DNA of 64,000 bases from Algoriphagus taiwanensis (GCF_036245645.1 NZ_BTPE01000001.1:310001-374000); one strand, 5' to 3'. Numbered from the stretch's first letter, positions 26,456 through 35,998 are shown. Notes: generated by a model from the sequence alone, not told the origin. Made by a program: numbers and translations.

Positions 26456-27958
26456 TCAATTGGTGCAAGGAATTCCATTTTGGGAATTGGGACCAAAAGG
26501 AGGCCGAATTCGGTATTCTTCGATTTGTTTTTGCCAATCAATATCCTTCATCTGATAGTCGGGAGTGTAGCGCAGTTCATCCCAATAAGTAGATTTGGGG
26601 TGTTCAAATCTCGGGTCACCCGTTTTTTCCATCCAAGCCAAGAGTTCCTTTCTCATTTCTTCCTTGACGCTTGCAAAACTTGGATCGCTTGCCAGGTTAT
26701 TGAGTTGATAGGGGTCTTTTTCCACATCGTAGAGTTCCTCTTCCGGTCTGGAACCAAAGGCCAATTGGAAGTAATCCGGCTGTCCTGGTTGAGCTTTCCC
26801 CTCCAAGGCCATCATCAAAAACTTGGTTATGGAATGATCTACATCTCCATATTGTCCAACGGACTGATGGACGGTCGGGTCCCCGGCAGGATTCCTTTCA
26901 GGCATGGGGTTCCAGATGTAAAGGAATTGCTGGGTTCGGACGGCTCGCATGGGATAGCTCAAATCGCCTTTTCTCACATTGGCGTGACGCTCCCGCTCCA
27001 GAAATATTTGATCCCGATCTTGTTTTTCTCCATCCAAAAATGCCCAAAGGGATTGTCCGCTCATATTTTCAGGAGTTTTTCCGGCTGCTTCCAAAAAACT
27101 CGGAGCGAAGTCCACAAAATTCACAAAGTCATGAATCACCGTTTCTGACTTGACTTTTTTGGGCCAGCGAATCACCAAAGGCATGCGGGTGCCGTAGTCA
27201 TAGAGATTGGCTTTGGCCCGGGGAAAAGGCATCCCGTTGTCACTCGTCATCACGATGATGGTATTGTCCAATTCGCCCATTTCCTCCAGCATTGCAATCA
27301 GCTGCCCGCATTCCCGATCAAAGCGCTCGATCTCGAAGTAATAATCCAGGATATCATTTCGCACGCAGTCATTATCCGGGAAAAAGCCGGGGACTACCAC
27401 GTCTTCCAATTTCATTCCCGCCTGAATTCCCGTGTTTGCCACGTACTCCCGATGCGGGTCCGAACTCCCAAACCAAAAGGTAAATGGTGCTCCATCCGGG
27501 CGGTTTTTCAAAAATTCGGCAAAATCCGAGAAGCTTTTCCCGGCAGGATTGTGTTCCAAACCTGAAACTTTGAAGTCTCCCGGTCCCCAGCCCTTACGGG
27601 TGGAACCAGTGAAATAGCCTATTTCTTCCAACAAACTCACATAGGTAGGATATTGTGCAGGCCATTCCGACCAAAGGTTTCCACCGCTTTCGTTTTCATG
27701 AGGATAGCGCCCGGTTAGGATACTTGCCCGGGAAGGGGAACAGGAAGGAGAAGCCGTATAGGCATTCGTGAAAAGTACTCCTTCCGCTGCCAATCGGTCA
27801 AAAGTGGGCGTTCTGACTACTTTGTCTCCATAAACTCCCGCGTGCGGAAAAGACCAATCATCGGCGATCAGAAAGAGGATATTGGGTTGTTTGCTTTGTG
27901 CATTGGCGATAAAAAGGCAGGCGAAAAAAACAGAAAGGGCGAGAAGCAGACTTTTCAT
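26456..27958 (-). CDS. Secreted sulfatase, heparan N-sulfatase-like
   Basis: A 500-residue S1-family sulfatase with Sec signal (ends NAQ at residue 21). Metal ligands D33-D34 are in IADDWSFPHAG, the formylglycine Cys is C73 in CSPSRASILTG, and TSDNGMPFPRAK carries the D-N pair. WSFPHAGVYGD and the GS-DPHR segment fit the group containing N-sulfoglucosamine sulfohydrolases. The C-terminus (YDVEKDPYQLNNLASDP) is conserved in sulfatases. It faces the hypothetical gene at 25612 and is divergent from the propeller lipoprotein at 28319. Maturation again needs a formylglycine-generating enzyme encoded elsewhere. Confidence 0.92.
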   Translation of the reverse strand: MKSLLLALSVFFACLFIANAQSKQPNILFLIADDWSFPHAGVYGDKVVRTPTFDRLAAEGVLFTNAYTASPSCSPSRASILTGRYPHENESGGNLWSEWPAQYPTYVSLLEEIGYFTGSTRKGWGPGDFKVSGLEHNPAGKSFSDFAEFLKNRPDGAPFTFWFGSSDPHREYVANTGIQAGMKLEDVVVPGFFPDNDCVRNDILDYYFEIERFDRECGQLIAMLEEMGELDNTIIVMTSDNGMPFPRAKANLYDYGTRMPLVIRWPKKVKSETVIHDFVNFVDFAPSFLEAAGKTPENMSGQSLWAFLDGEKQDRDQIFLERERHANVRKGDLSYPMRAVRTQQFLYIWNPMPERNPAGDPTVHQSVGQYGDVDHSITKFLMMALEGKAQPGQPDYFQLAFGSRPEEELYDVEKDPYQLNNLASDPSFASVKEEMRKELLAWMEKTGDPRFEHPKSTYWDELRYTPDYQMKDIDWQKQIEEYRIRPPFGPNSQNGIPCTN

Positions 27959-28318
27959 GGAATCAAGGGTTTGTTGAATTTAGGGTGATAGAAAGATGAT
28001 TCCAAGATTTGTTCAGAATAGGTAAACCCATCTTCTCTTTTTGCCATTCCTCGAGTACGGAAATAGACCCGAGCCTACATTAAAAATCAATTATTTTGAG
28101 GTGAAGTGATTATCTGACCTTATCGTTATGGTCGAAAAGTACATCTGGCATCAAATATTGGAGTTTTTAAGCTCAAGTACTGCTTTGCATTTAAGGCCGC
28201 TATTTTGCTCTTCGAAAATTTAAAGTAAAAGAGCTTTTAATGAGACACCTAATTGGAGGGAGTAGTGATTTTGGAAAATTAATTTTTAATTTATTCCTGA
28301 TACATTTATCTTTAAATA
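27959..28318. other. Divergent intergenic region, no recognisable feature
   Basis: About 360 bases between a minus-strand sulfatase start and a plus-strand lipoprotein start. It should carry both promoters, but no convincing TTTG/TAnnTTTG pair, hairpin or coding frame stands out. The last 100 bases are AT-rich. Confidence 0.5.
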
Positions 28319-29410
28319 ATGTCACGAAGAGTTCTAGCAATACTTGTTTTGATATTTTTTTCCTGTGAAGAAAAACCAAATCAATTTTCATTTGAACCAA
28401 TTAGTGTTCAAAAACCATTGCTCGTATCTGAGATTGGTGAAAGTTTAGAGATTCTCGAAATCCAAACGAAGTACCCAATCTCCGGTACTCCGACGATCCT
28501 TAAATCTGATCGGTACTTCTATCTTTTTGAACAGGGCATAGTTACTTCGCTACATCAAGTCAGTCTGGATGGAAAAGTCCTAAAAAGCATTGATTTTGGA
28601 TATGAAGATAAGCTGAATGCAGATGCGATTACACAGGTTATTCTGAAAGAAAATAAGATAGGGGTAGTATCGAGAGGAAATTTGGTCATTTGGTTTGATG
28701 AAAATCTGGAAGAGCTTGAAGAGGAAAAACTCCCTTTCATGGCAAATTTTCATTATCTGATCAATGAAAACAGGATGATTTCTTTCAACAACCGAATAGA
28801 TGATCAGGAGGATTTTGATATTCTGATCCAAGAAAGCGGTCAAACAAAAAAAACTCTACACATCAGAAAGGATGAGTATAACTTTGTATACGAGTCCTAT
28901 TCCCCTTTTTCTGAATGGAATAGTCATGTGATTTTCTCTCAGGCTTTTAATGATACGATTTATGTTTGGGACAAAGAGGGATTTCGACCGCTAATCCATG
29001 TGAACTTCGGTACAAATGCTGTTGCGGATCGGTTAAAACAAATTCAACATCCCTTGGATATGTTGGCCTTTTTTAATGAAAAAAAATATCATTATCTACC
29101 AGGGGAGGTTTATGGCTTGGATGCAAACCGAGTTCTTTTTCAGATTAATGAAAAAGGGAACCGAAAACTCGGGCTAATGAATTTTGAAACCAAGGAGTTG
29201 AGCGTATATCCAGGAATAGTGGATAATTCTATTTCGAATATGATTCTTTATTTCCCCCAATTTGCAAAGGACAGGGAATTGTTTTTCGGGATTTCTGGTG
29301 AGCAAATTCTCGAAAAGTATGACAGAATTCCAGATTCTTTCAAGCACCGACTTTCTCAAGATTATGCAGAATCCTTTTTCATCTATAGACTTAAGTTAAA
29401 GCCAAGTTGA
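28319..29410 (+). CDS. 6-bladed beta-propeller-type lipoprotein
   Basis: The 363-residue product has a lipoprotein signal with lipobox IFFSC at residue 16 and all-beta repeats. It shares with the lipoproteins at 52034 and 54310 the FNDTIYVWD motif and following [LI]HVNFG stretch near two thirds of its length, which supports the same family (6-bladed propeller, BF3164/DUF4934-like). It has no peptide or redox partner gene nearby. A hairpin (29441-29459) and the end of the GH13 gene follow. Function unknown. Confidence 0.72.
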   Translation: MSRRVLAILVLIFFSCEEKPNQFSFEPISVQKPLLVSEIGESLEILEIQTKYPISGTPTILKSDRYFYLFEQGIVTSLHQVSLDGKVLKSIDFGYEDKLNADAITQVILKENKIGVVSRGNLVIWFDENLEELEEEKLPFMANFHYLINENRMISFNNRIDDQEDFDILIQESGQTKKTLHIRKDEYNFVYESYSPFSEWNSHVIFSQAFNDTIYVWDKEGFRPLIHVNFGTNAVADRLKQIQHPLDMLAFFNEKKYHYLPGEVYGLDANRVLFQINEKGNRKLGLMNFETKELSVYPGIVDNSISNMILYFPQFAKDRELFFGISGEQILEKYDRIPDSFKHRLSQDYAESFFIYRLKLKPS

Positions 29411-29440
29411 TCATATAATTTACTTTTTCGAGAACCTATC

Positions 29441-29459
29441 TTCTGATTTTTAATCTGAA
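29441..29459. repeat. REP-like hairpin TTCTGATT/AATCTGAA
   Basis: A short imperfect palindrome with T-rich loop, of the same design as the inner hairpins of the RAYT element (GATT-loop-AATC core). It lies between convergent genes and could work as a weak terminator. Confidence 0.35.
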
Positions 29460-29546
29460 AATGGGAGGCTTTAGGTTTCCAATACAATAGAGATATGGTA
29501 AATAATCCCCGTGGCTTCCTTGCTTCCAAACTTCCCTACTTCCAAA

Positions 29547-31406
29547 CTACCTCACCTCAAACACCGCCGACTCCCATGGCCCAAAGTCCAAGTCGATTTC
29601 CGCTCCTGATTCTGTGACCCGAAGTATAGTCTTTTTCTTCCCAAACATCAGCTCTTTAATCTCCCGTTCGCCTTTTTCCAAGTTCCACACTTTTAACAGT
29701 TCAGGGGACAGTTTGAGTGTCGTTTTCACCGATTGGAATTTGTCGAAATTGGTCACCACGATCAGTTTTTGACTATCGTCCCAGCGTGCAAAAGCAAAAG
29801 CCTTATCGGTGTAGGCGGGGTTTTGGGCTCTGTTGAAGGAGTGCAATTCCATATACTCACCCATCAGCGCCGAACTGTTTCGGGTAAAGTTCAGCACCTC
29901 GGAATAGTAGTTTCGCAGGGCTTTTTCATTATCCGAAAGCTGCCCTCCATCAAATTTCCCTCCATTCATCCACTTCTGATGCTGAGGCACGCCGATATAA
30001 TCGAAAATGGAAGTTCTGCTCGGATCGCCAAAACCTGCATCTTCAGCACCCGGTTCGCCCACTTCCTGCCCAAAATAGATCATGGTCGGAGAAGTGGAAA
30101 CAGTTGCTGATACCACCATGGCAGGCATGGCTTTCCAAGGGTTTCCGGCAAACTCCGGACTGGCGATTCGCTGCTCGTCGTGGTTTTCCAAAAAGTGCAA
30201 CATGTTATGCTCGATATCCCGCTGTGATTCAAAAATCGCTGGCAAATGATCAGTCGATCCATGCCCGTACATGATATTTTTGAGCGTATCGTATAATTCT
30301 ACCTTATCATAGAGGTAATCCATTTTTCCTTTGAAAAGATAGTCGCGATACAAAGCTGGCTGATACACTTCCGCCATCAAAAATGCCTCGGGATTGGTCA
30401 TTTTGATATGGGAATTCAGGTAGGACCAAAACTCCACCGGCACCATCTCAGCCATATCGAAGCGGAATCCATCAACTCCTTTACCCAACCAAAACTGAGT
30501 GATGTCCTTGAATTTTTTCCAGGAATCCGGCACTTCCTTTCCTTGCCAAAAGTCATAATGCGCTTTCCAATCCAGGGAATCCGCGCCGGCAGGCAGTTCT
30601 TCAAAATCCTTTTTCCCATCCGGACTTACTCCATAATTGATCTTGACCGTCTCGTACCAATCGTAAAAATCCGGCTGGGCTAGCCTTGACCCGTTTCCCG
30701 TCCATTTGGCGGGGTTTTCTTCAAACTTTCCATCTGCCAATGGATGCATTTCCCCGCCTAGCGGCTGATAGCCGTTTTTGGGTTCGGGTACCTGAAAAGC
30801 TTCTCCCGGGATATAGTAAAAGTTGTTATCCTTGGCGTATTCGACCGTTTTATCATCATCGGCCCCAAAATCACGAACTCCGGCCGGGTTGTTTTTCCCT
30901 TCATAAAAGCGGGAAACATGGTTGGGAACAATGTCAATAATCACCTTCATGCCATGCTTGTGCGTACGGGCGATCAAGGCTTCGAATTCCTCCATTCGCT
31001 TAGTTACATCCACCGCCAAATCTGGATTGACTTGGTAGTAATCCCGGACCGCATAAGGTGAACCTGCACGCCCTTTGATCACATCCGGGTCATCCGAACT
31101 CACGCCGATTTCCGGAAAATCCCCGATCACTCCATGATGAGGCACTCCGGTGTACCAGATATGGGATACGCCTAGTTTTTTGATTTCTTCCAAGGCTGTA
31201 TCCGTGAAGTCATTAAACTTCCCAACCCCGTTTTCCTCCTTGGTTCCCCAAGGTTTGTTGGTGGTGTTGGTATTGCCAAAAAGGCGGGTAAAGACCTGAT
31301 AAACGACTATTTTCTGGGGTTTCATAGGTGGAGGGTCTTGTGGTTTTGGAGCTTGGCAAGAAAGGGCTGTCGCTACCAAAACTGCCGGGATTAAAAATTT
31401 CTTCAT
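29547..31406 (-). CDS. Lipoprotein GH13 family alpha-amylase-like hydrolase
   Basis: A 619-residue protein with lipobox TALSC at residue 17. The GH13 conserved regions are visible: region I DIVPNH near 164, region II GFRFDMAEM with the nucleophile Asp near 328, region III FLMAEVYQ with the acid/base Glu near 357, region IV ENHDEQR with the stabilising Asp near 430. A C-terminal beta domain follows (PELLKVWNLEKGEREI). It probably cleaves alpha-glucans or trehalose-like substrates at the cell surface. The upstream M20 gene ends only 4 bases before its start, so the two form an operon with an odd combination of activities. Confidence 0.92.
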   Translation of the reverse strand: MKKFLIPAVLVATALSCQAPKPQDPPPMKPQKIVVYQVFTRLFGNTNTTNKPWGTKEENGVGKFNDFTDTALEEIKKLGVSHIWYTGVPHHGVIGDFPEIGVSSDDPDVIKGRAGSPYAVRDYYQVNPDLAVDVTKRMEEFEALIARTHKHGMKVIIDIVPNHVSRFYEGKNNPAGVRDFGADDDKTVEYAKDNNFYYIPGEAFQVPEPKNGYQPLGGEMHPLADGKFEENPAKWTGNGSRLAQPDFYDWYETVKINYGVSPDGKKDFEELPAGADSLDWKAHYDFWQGKEVPDSWKKFKDITQFWLGKGVDGFRFDMAEMVPVEFWSYLNSHIKMTNPEAFLMAEVYQPALYRDYLFKGKMDYLYDKVELYDTLKNIMYGHGSTDHLPAIFESQRDIEHNMLHFLENHDEQRIASPEFAGNPWKAMPAMVVSATVSTSPTMIYFGQEVGEPGAEDAGFGDPSRTSIFDYIGVPQHQKWMNGGKFDGGQLSDNEKALRNYYSEVLNFTRNSSALMGEYMELHSFNRAQNPAYTDKAFAFARWDDSQKLIVVTNFDKFQSVKTTLKLSPELLKVWNLEKGEREIKELMFGKKKTILRVTESGAEIDLDFGPWESAVFEVR

Positions 31407-31410
31407 CAGG

Positions 31411-32700
31411 TTATCGGGTCAAACGGTACAGTAAAATCGTATTTCTTTTGATCAAATCAGGGAACTGCTTCATGTTGATGGTTTCGCCGGGAGCATGGGC
31501 CCCACGTCCAGAAGCACCCAAACCGTCCAAGCCGGGTAGAATATCCGCCACGTAGGCAATATCTGCTGCACCCCGACTTCCCGGATCGCCAGGCTTCACT
31601 TCGCCCAGACCCATATCCAAACTCACCTGATTCAAGATTGCTGCCAGTTCGTAGTTTTCTTCCCGTGGACTCATGGAAGGTATCCCGTCCCGGAAGGTGA
31701 TTTCTGCATCTGTTTGATTAAGATTTCGATCCACGATTTCTTGCATTTTAGCACGGGTTCGCTCTTTTTGTTCTTCTCCTAAAAAACGCAAATCTCCAGT
31801 CACGTAGGCTTCCCTTGCTACGATATTGGTCTTGCCCAAAGCCTCTCCTTTTCCGGTGATTTTGTCATAGGAAATATCCGAACCGCCGATAATTTGCCCG
31901 GGATTGAAGGTGAGGTACTGCTCACCGGCCAGTTCTTCTTGAAACTCTGTCAAAATACGGGCTGCTTCATAGATGGCTCCATAGCCCACACCTTCACGGA
32001 AAACTCCACTGGAATGACTTTGCCGACCAGAGGTTTTTAAGGTCCAACCACTGGAACCTCTCCGTGCCACCGTCACCGTATTGAATCCTTGTGCTGTCTC
32101 ATAGCCTAGAGCGATATCGTGGGATTTGGATCGCTCGATAAAGTCCCGTCGGGAGAGCTCATTGTCCCCCGAACTCTCCTCGTCACCCATAAAGTAAACG
32201 GTGACCGTTCGATCATCCAGCATTCCCAGTTCATGCAGGGCTTTCAGGCTGGCAAAAACCAACACATCTCCGCCTTTCATATCATTGGCGCCTTGTCCGG
32301 TGGCGGTGCTATCGTTAAGCCAAGTGAAAGGGGTAAAGGGCATGTCCTTTTCAAAAACCGTATCGATATGTCCGATTAGAAAGAGTTTTTTACCTTTATT
32401 TCCCTTCCGGGTAGCAACGAAATGCCCGGCACGATTCACCTCAGCGGGGACTTCCACCCATTCGGTTTGGAAGCCGATTTTATGAAATTCCCTTTCGAAA
32501 ACACGACCTACTTCCCGCACGCCTTCCTTGTTCAGCGAACCGGAATTGATGTTGATGACTTCTTCGAGGAGAGCGACGGTCTCTTGGTAGTTTTTGTCGA
32601 TGAGTTCGATCAGCTTTTGTTCGTCTTTGTTGAGTTTTTGCTGCGCAAAAGAGAAAAGCGGTCCAAAGGCCAGAATGAGGATCAGGGGGATTTTTTTCAT
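31411..32700 (-). CDS. Secreted M20 family glutamate carboxypeptidase-like protein
   Basis: The ATG at 32700 gives a Sec signal (MKKIPLI to FSFAQ) and 429 residues; the frame extends 59 codons upstream with poor composition. It belongs to the CPG2-like M20A group: GHIDTVFEK near 106, GANDMKGG with bridging Asp near 138, GDEESSG with catalytic and metal Glu near 170, GYETAQG, and GAHAPGE near the end. It differs clearly from the two M20D proteins at 2926 and 5236. It is followed after 4 bases by the GH13 gene. Substrate (glutamate-capped or similar peptides) is inferred from the family only. Confidence 0.9.
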   Translation of the reverse strand: MKKIPLILILAFGPLFSFAQQKLNKDEQKLIELIDKNYQETVALLEEVININSGSLNKEGVREVGRVFEREFHKIGFQTEWVEVPAEVNRAGHFVATRKGNKGKKLFLIGHIDTVFEKDMPFTPFTWLNDSTATGQGANDMKGGDVLVFASLKALHELGMLDDRTVTVYFMGDEESSGDNELSRRDFIERSKSHDIALGYETAQGFNTVTVARRGSSGWTLKTSGRQSHSSGVFREGVGYGAIYEAARILTEFQEELAGEQYLTFNPGQIIGGSDISYDKITGKGEALGKTNIVAREAYVTGDLRFLGEEQKERTRAKMQEIVDRNLNQTDAEITFRDGIPSMSPREENYELAAILNQVSLDMGLGEVKPGDPGSRGAADIAYVADILPGLDGLGASGRGAHAPGETINMKQFPDLIKRNTILLYRLTR

Positions 32701-32785
32701 GCTTGAAAAATAGGGGAAATCTGGTGTGAGGGCAAGGATGGATTTTTTAATCAGGGGTGATTGGATGAAATATTTGATACAGATC

Positions 32786-33017
32786 GCCCCGTTGGGGCTC
32801 CGCCATTTACTCCGATTTTTTGCCCAGAATTGAATTCTGGGCTGGAACAGGGCGTGCCTTGGGCACTTCTCTAACATCGGAAGGTTTCAAAAGAGCACCA
32901 AAGGTGAGATCCGTCATAGGCCCGAATTCATTTTGGGTTATATTTTCCTTATTCAGTAAAGTTCAGAAATCGCCAAAGGTGCGCTCTGTATCAACCCCAA
33001 ATTCAATTTGGGTTTTT
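32786..33017. repeat. Cluster of related palindromes and a 48-base direct repeat
   Basis: This gene-free stretch between the M20 gene start (32700) and the lipoprotein gene at 33146 holds at least six palindromes: GCCCCGTTGGGGC (32786-32798), a perfect 21-base one centred on AATTGAATT (32822-32842), GTGCCTTGGGCAC (32854-32866), CACCAAAGGTG (32896-32906), one of the form CCCGAATTCATTTTGGG (about 32921-32937), CGCCAAAGGTGCG (32971-32983) and one centred on AAATTCAATTT (32993-33014, followed by T's). Blocks 32896-32943 and 32971-33018 align as a direct repeat of palindrome plus spacer plus palindrome. The rest of the gap shows nothing coding. Confidence 0.8.
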
Positions 33018-33145
33018 TCAGGAAATGAGGATCTAATTGGGATAAAATACAGACTGCTGTCTCCTACCCAAATCTAGGTCATCTGACGTATTTCATAGCC
33101 TTGGTCAATTCTGGATTTTTGAGAATCATTTAAATTCTTTAATCC

Positions 33146-33607
33146 ATGAAAAATCTAATTTTCTCCTTCCTACTTCTTCTGGCTTTATTGTCTTGTAATT
33201 CAGAGGATGAAAATCCTGAGTCCCAAGGCTGCAATGGGGCTTCCTGTGCTCCTGCTGTTGCATCCGGAGAAACTGCCGCAACGGTTCCTTCCTCTGCAGT
33301 TGGTGTTTACAAGTGCGTGGTGACTTTTGCCAATCCCGGATCTCCTTTTCCGCTTGGAACAAAGGCAACTTTTGAGATCACTGCAGACCAGAAATTGATC
33401 GTGACTATAGAAGGCGAGGAGTGTTTGACGATTTCCAATCCTATCTGGAGATTTGGAGCCGACGCTTCTTCTGGAAATTATACTTGGAAAGATTCTTGTC
33501 GGGACAATGTGGCTTATAATGTATCTTTTGCAGGAAGTGCCTTCAATGAAGTCAATATGGAACCTGTTTCCGGAACTGGGTTTTTTGGGCAGTTTTCCCT
33601 CGAGTGA
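33146..33607 (+). CDS. Small lipoprotein of unknown function
   Basis: A 153-residue protein with lipobox ALLSC at residue 17, then a short low-complexity linker with three extra cysteines (GCNGASCAPA) and a compact beta domain with paired cysteines (KCVV, ECLTI, SCRD). I do not recognise the family. The GMC dehydrogenase gene starts 88 bases later on the same strand; whether they share a transcript is unclear. Confidence 0.62.
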   Translation: MKNLIFSFLLLLALLSCNSEDENPESQGCNGASCAPAVASGETAATVPSSAVGVYKCVVTFANPGSPFPLGTKATFEITADQKLIVTIEGEECLTISNPIWRFGADASSGNYTWKDSCRDNVAYNVSFAGSAFNEVNMEPVSGTGFFGQFSLE

Positions 33608-33694
33608 TTTTCAATTAAACCCTGCCTGAATCTGATTCATGGAGGGTTTTGTCTGAATTTTGGCTATTATTAGGGGTCTAATAAACCTATTGTA

Positions 33695-35401
33695 ATGGCC
33701 AATTTTAACATCGACGCCGACAAAAACCTAACCTATGATGCCATCGTCATCGGTTCGGGAATCAGCGGAGGCTGGGCGGCAAAAGAACTTTGCGAAGCAG
33801 GTCTTAAAACCCTGGTCCTCGAACGGGGACGAATCGTAGAACACGTGGTGGATTACCCCACCATGACTTTGGATCCTTGGGATCACGAACTCCGGGGAGG
33901 ACTCACACCTGAGCAAAAAGCCAAGCATCCTAAAGGAGGGCGTTCCGGATTTATCGGAGCTTTCAATGAGCATTTCCATGCCAATGATCTGGAAAATCCC
34001 TACACGGAAGTCAAGCCGTTCATGTGGGTTCGGGCACATCAAATGGGTGGCCGATCCTTGCTTTGGGGAAAGCAAACCTACCGCTGGTCGGATCTGGATT
34101 TTGAAGCGAATGCCAAAGATGGGCATGGGGTAGACTGGCCGATTCGATATAAGGATATTGAGCCTTGGTACACCCATGTGGAGAAATTTGCCGGAATCAG
34201 TGGTGAAGCTTTAGGACTTCCTCAGCTTCCGGATTCTCATTTTTTGCCTCCGATGGAACTGACTTGTGTTGAAAAACACGTCAAGGAGCGAATCGAGAAG
34301 GATTTCAAAGGCCGAAATATGATTATCGGACGAGTTGCTCACCTGACCGAACCTTTGAATGGGAGGGGCAAGTGTCAATTCAGAAACCGATGCGATCGAG
34401 GCTGTCCATATGGAGCCTATTTCAGTTCCAATGCGGTGACACTACCTGCTGCCCATGCGACTGGAAACCTAACCATCCGGCCTTTTTCTATCGTTCAGTC
34501 TGTTGTCTATGATGAGCAAAAGGGGAAAGCCTCCGGAGTTCGGATTATCGATGCCGAGACCAGCGAGGAGATTGTTTACAAAGCCAAAATCATTTTTGTA
34601 AACGCATCTACATTGAGCACTACCCAGATTTTATTGAATTCAACTTCCAGCCGATTCCCAAATGGTTTAGGAAATGACTCTGGCGAATTGGGACATAACC
34701 TCATGGATCACACCTATCGAGTAGGAGCGATGGGAACAGTAGAAGGATTTGAAGATCAATATTACAAGGGACGCAGACCTAACGGGATTTATATTCCCCG
34801 CTATGTCAACCTGAAAGATGGACCTCAATCCGACAAATTTGTTCGGGGCTTTGGTTTCCAAGGCGGTGGAGGAAGATCAGGCTGGGGAGCAGGCAGCAAT
34901 CAAGAAGACTTTGGAGGAAACTTCAAGGATGGATTGATGAAACCCGGACCTTGGGAGTTTTTCATTACCGGATTCTCAGAATGCCTTCCTTATCATGAAA
35001 ATCAGGTTTACTTAAATAAAGATGTCTTGGATAAATGGGGACAGCCTACCTTATCCATCGATGCGGAATGGAAAGCCAACGAGCTTGCGCTAAATGATCA
35101 GGCTCGTCAGGATGCCAAGGAAATGCTGGAGCGTGCAGGACTGAAAGATGTCATGGAATTTGACAATAAACATGAAATGGGCTTTGGAATCCATGAAATG
35201 GGTACTGCCAGAATGGGTCGAGATCCCAAAACATCTGTACTGAATGGCAACAATCAAGTGCATGGATGTGAAAATGTCTTTGTCACTGACGGCGCATGCA
35301 TGACCTCTTCCTCCTGTGTCAATCCTTCTTTGACCTACATGGCACTCACAGCACGAGCTGCCAATCATGCTGTATCCGAACTTAAAAAAATGAATCTCTA
35401 A
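33695..35401 (+). CDS. GMC family oxidoreductase, gluconate 2-dehydrogenase/glucoside 3-dehydrogenase-like large subunit
   Basis: A 568-residue FAD protein without its own signal peptide. The Rossmann motif GSGISGG is at 18-24, followed by LVLERG; the middle has CQFRNRCDRGCPYGA, with three cysteines, and the C-terminus has HEMGTARMG (active-site His) and SCVNPSLT. This matches GMC dehydrogenases that pair with a small Tat-exported subunit and pass electrons to a cytochrome or quinone; known relatives oxidise sugars at C2 or C3. The small subunit gene follows after 3 bases. Export by hitchhiking on that subunit is inferred. Confidence 0.92.
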   Translation: MANFNIDADKNLTYDAIVIGSGISGGWAAKELCEAGLKTLVLERGRIVEHVVDYPTMTLDPWDHELRGGLTPEQKAKHPKGGRSGFIGAFNEHFHANDLENPYTEVKPFMWVRAHQMGGRSLLWGKQTYRWSDLDFEANAKDGHGVDWPIRYKDIEPWYTHVEKFAGISGEALGLPQLPDSHFLPPMELTCVEKHVKERIEKDFKGRNMIIGRVAHLTEPLNGRGKCQFRNRCDRGCPYGAYFSSNAVTLPAAHATGNLTIRPFSIVQSVVYDEQKGKASGVRIIDAETSEEIVYKAKIIFVNASTLSTTQILLNSTSSRFPNGLGNDSGELGHNLMDHTYRVGAMGTVEGFEDQYYKGRRPNGIYIPRYVNLKDGPQSDKFVRGFGFQGGGGRSGWGAGSNQEDFGGNFKDGLMKPGPWEFFITGFSECLPYHENQVYLNKDVLDKWGQPTLSIDAEWKANELALNDQARQDAKEMLERAGLKDVMEFDNKHEMGFGIHEMGTARMGRDPKTSVLNGNNQVHGCENVFVTDGACMTSSSCVNPSLTYMALTARAANHAVSELKKMNL

Positions 35402-35404
35402 GCC

Positions 35405-35998
35405 ATGAACAGACGCGACGCACTCAAAAAATCAGCTTTGGCACTCGGCGCAGCTGCCGGTGCTCCTACTTTACTGAGCTTGTTACAGTCCTGTGCTCAG
35501 CAGGATCGCTTGACTTGGACTCCTCAGTTTTTATCGGAAGAGCATGCAAGGTTTTTGTCCTCATTCGTGGATTTCCTTTTGCCCAAAACCGAAACGCCCG
35601 GTGGACTCGACGTCAAGGCCGATATTTTTATCGACTTGATGTATGCAAAAACCTACGATGAAGCAGGGCAGAAGCAGGTCGTAGCCGGTATCGAAAAGTT
35701 CAATTCAGACTGTAGGGAGAAATATGGGAAAGTCTTCTCTGAATTGTCTGAAGAGGATAAGAAAGCGGTTTTCCAAGAGCATGAAGCCAATTCTCCAAAG
35801 TTTCCCAAAACCGTTTGGGGCGGTGCTGTAGGACCACGTGAACCGGTTGGGTTTTACAGAGGTTTGAAATCCACCGTGCTTTGGGCTTATTTCAGCTCGG
35901 AAGAAATCGGAAAAAATGTCCTCAGTTATGATCCCATCCCGGGAGAATACTTAGGTTGTATACCCCTTTCTGATGTTGGGAATACTTGGAGTTTGTAA
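35405..35998 (+). CDS. Gluconate 2-dehydrogenase subunit 3 family protein, Tat-exported
   Basis: A 197-residue protein with a twin-arginine leader (NRRDALKKSA, then an alanine-rich stretch) ending in a possible lipobox LLQSC. The rest agrees with PF13618: FLSSFVDFLLPKTETPGG near 40-57 and GFYRGLKSTVLWAYFSSEEIG near the C-terminus. It forms the small chaperone-like subunit for the GMC dehydrogenase encoded 3 bases upstream and supplies the export signal for both. The SC at the end of the leader suggests the complex may be lipid-anchored. Confidence 0.9.
   Translation: MNRRDALKKSALALGAAAGAPTLLSLLQSCAQQDRLTWTPQFLSEEHARFLSSFVDFLLPKTETPGGLDVKADIFIDLMYAKTYDEAGQKQVVAGIEKFNSDCREKYGKVFSELSEEDKKAVFQEHEANSPKFPKTVWGGAVGPREPVGFYRGLKSTVLWAYFSSEEIGKNVLSYDPIPGEYLGCIPLSDVGNTWSL

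Noticed and set aside
32896..33018. Direct repeats considered as a CRISPR array.
   Set aside because: Only two imperfect units, palindromic core, no regular spacers and no cas gene nearby.
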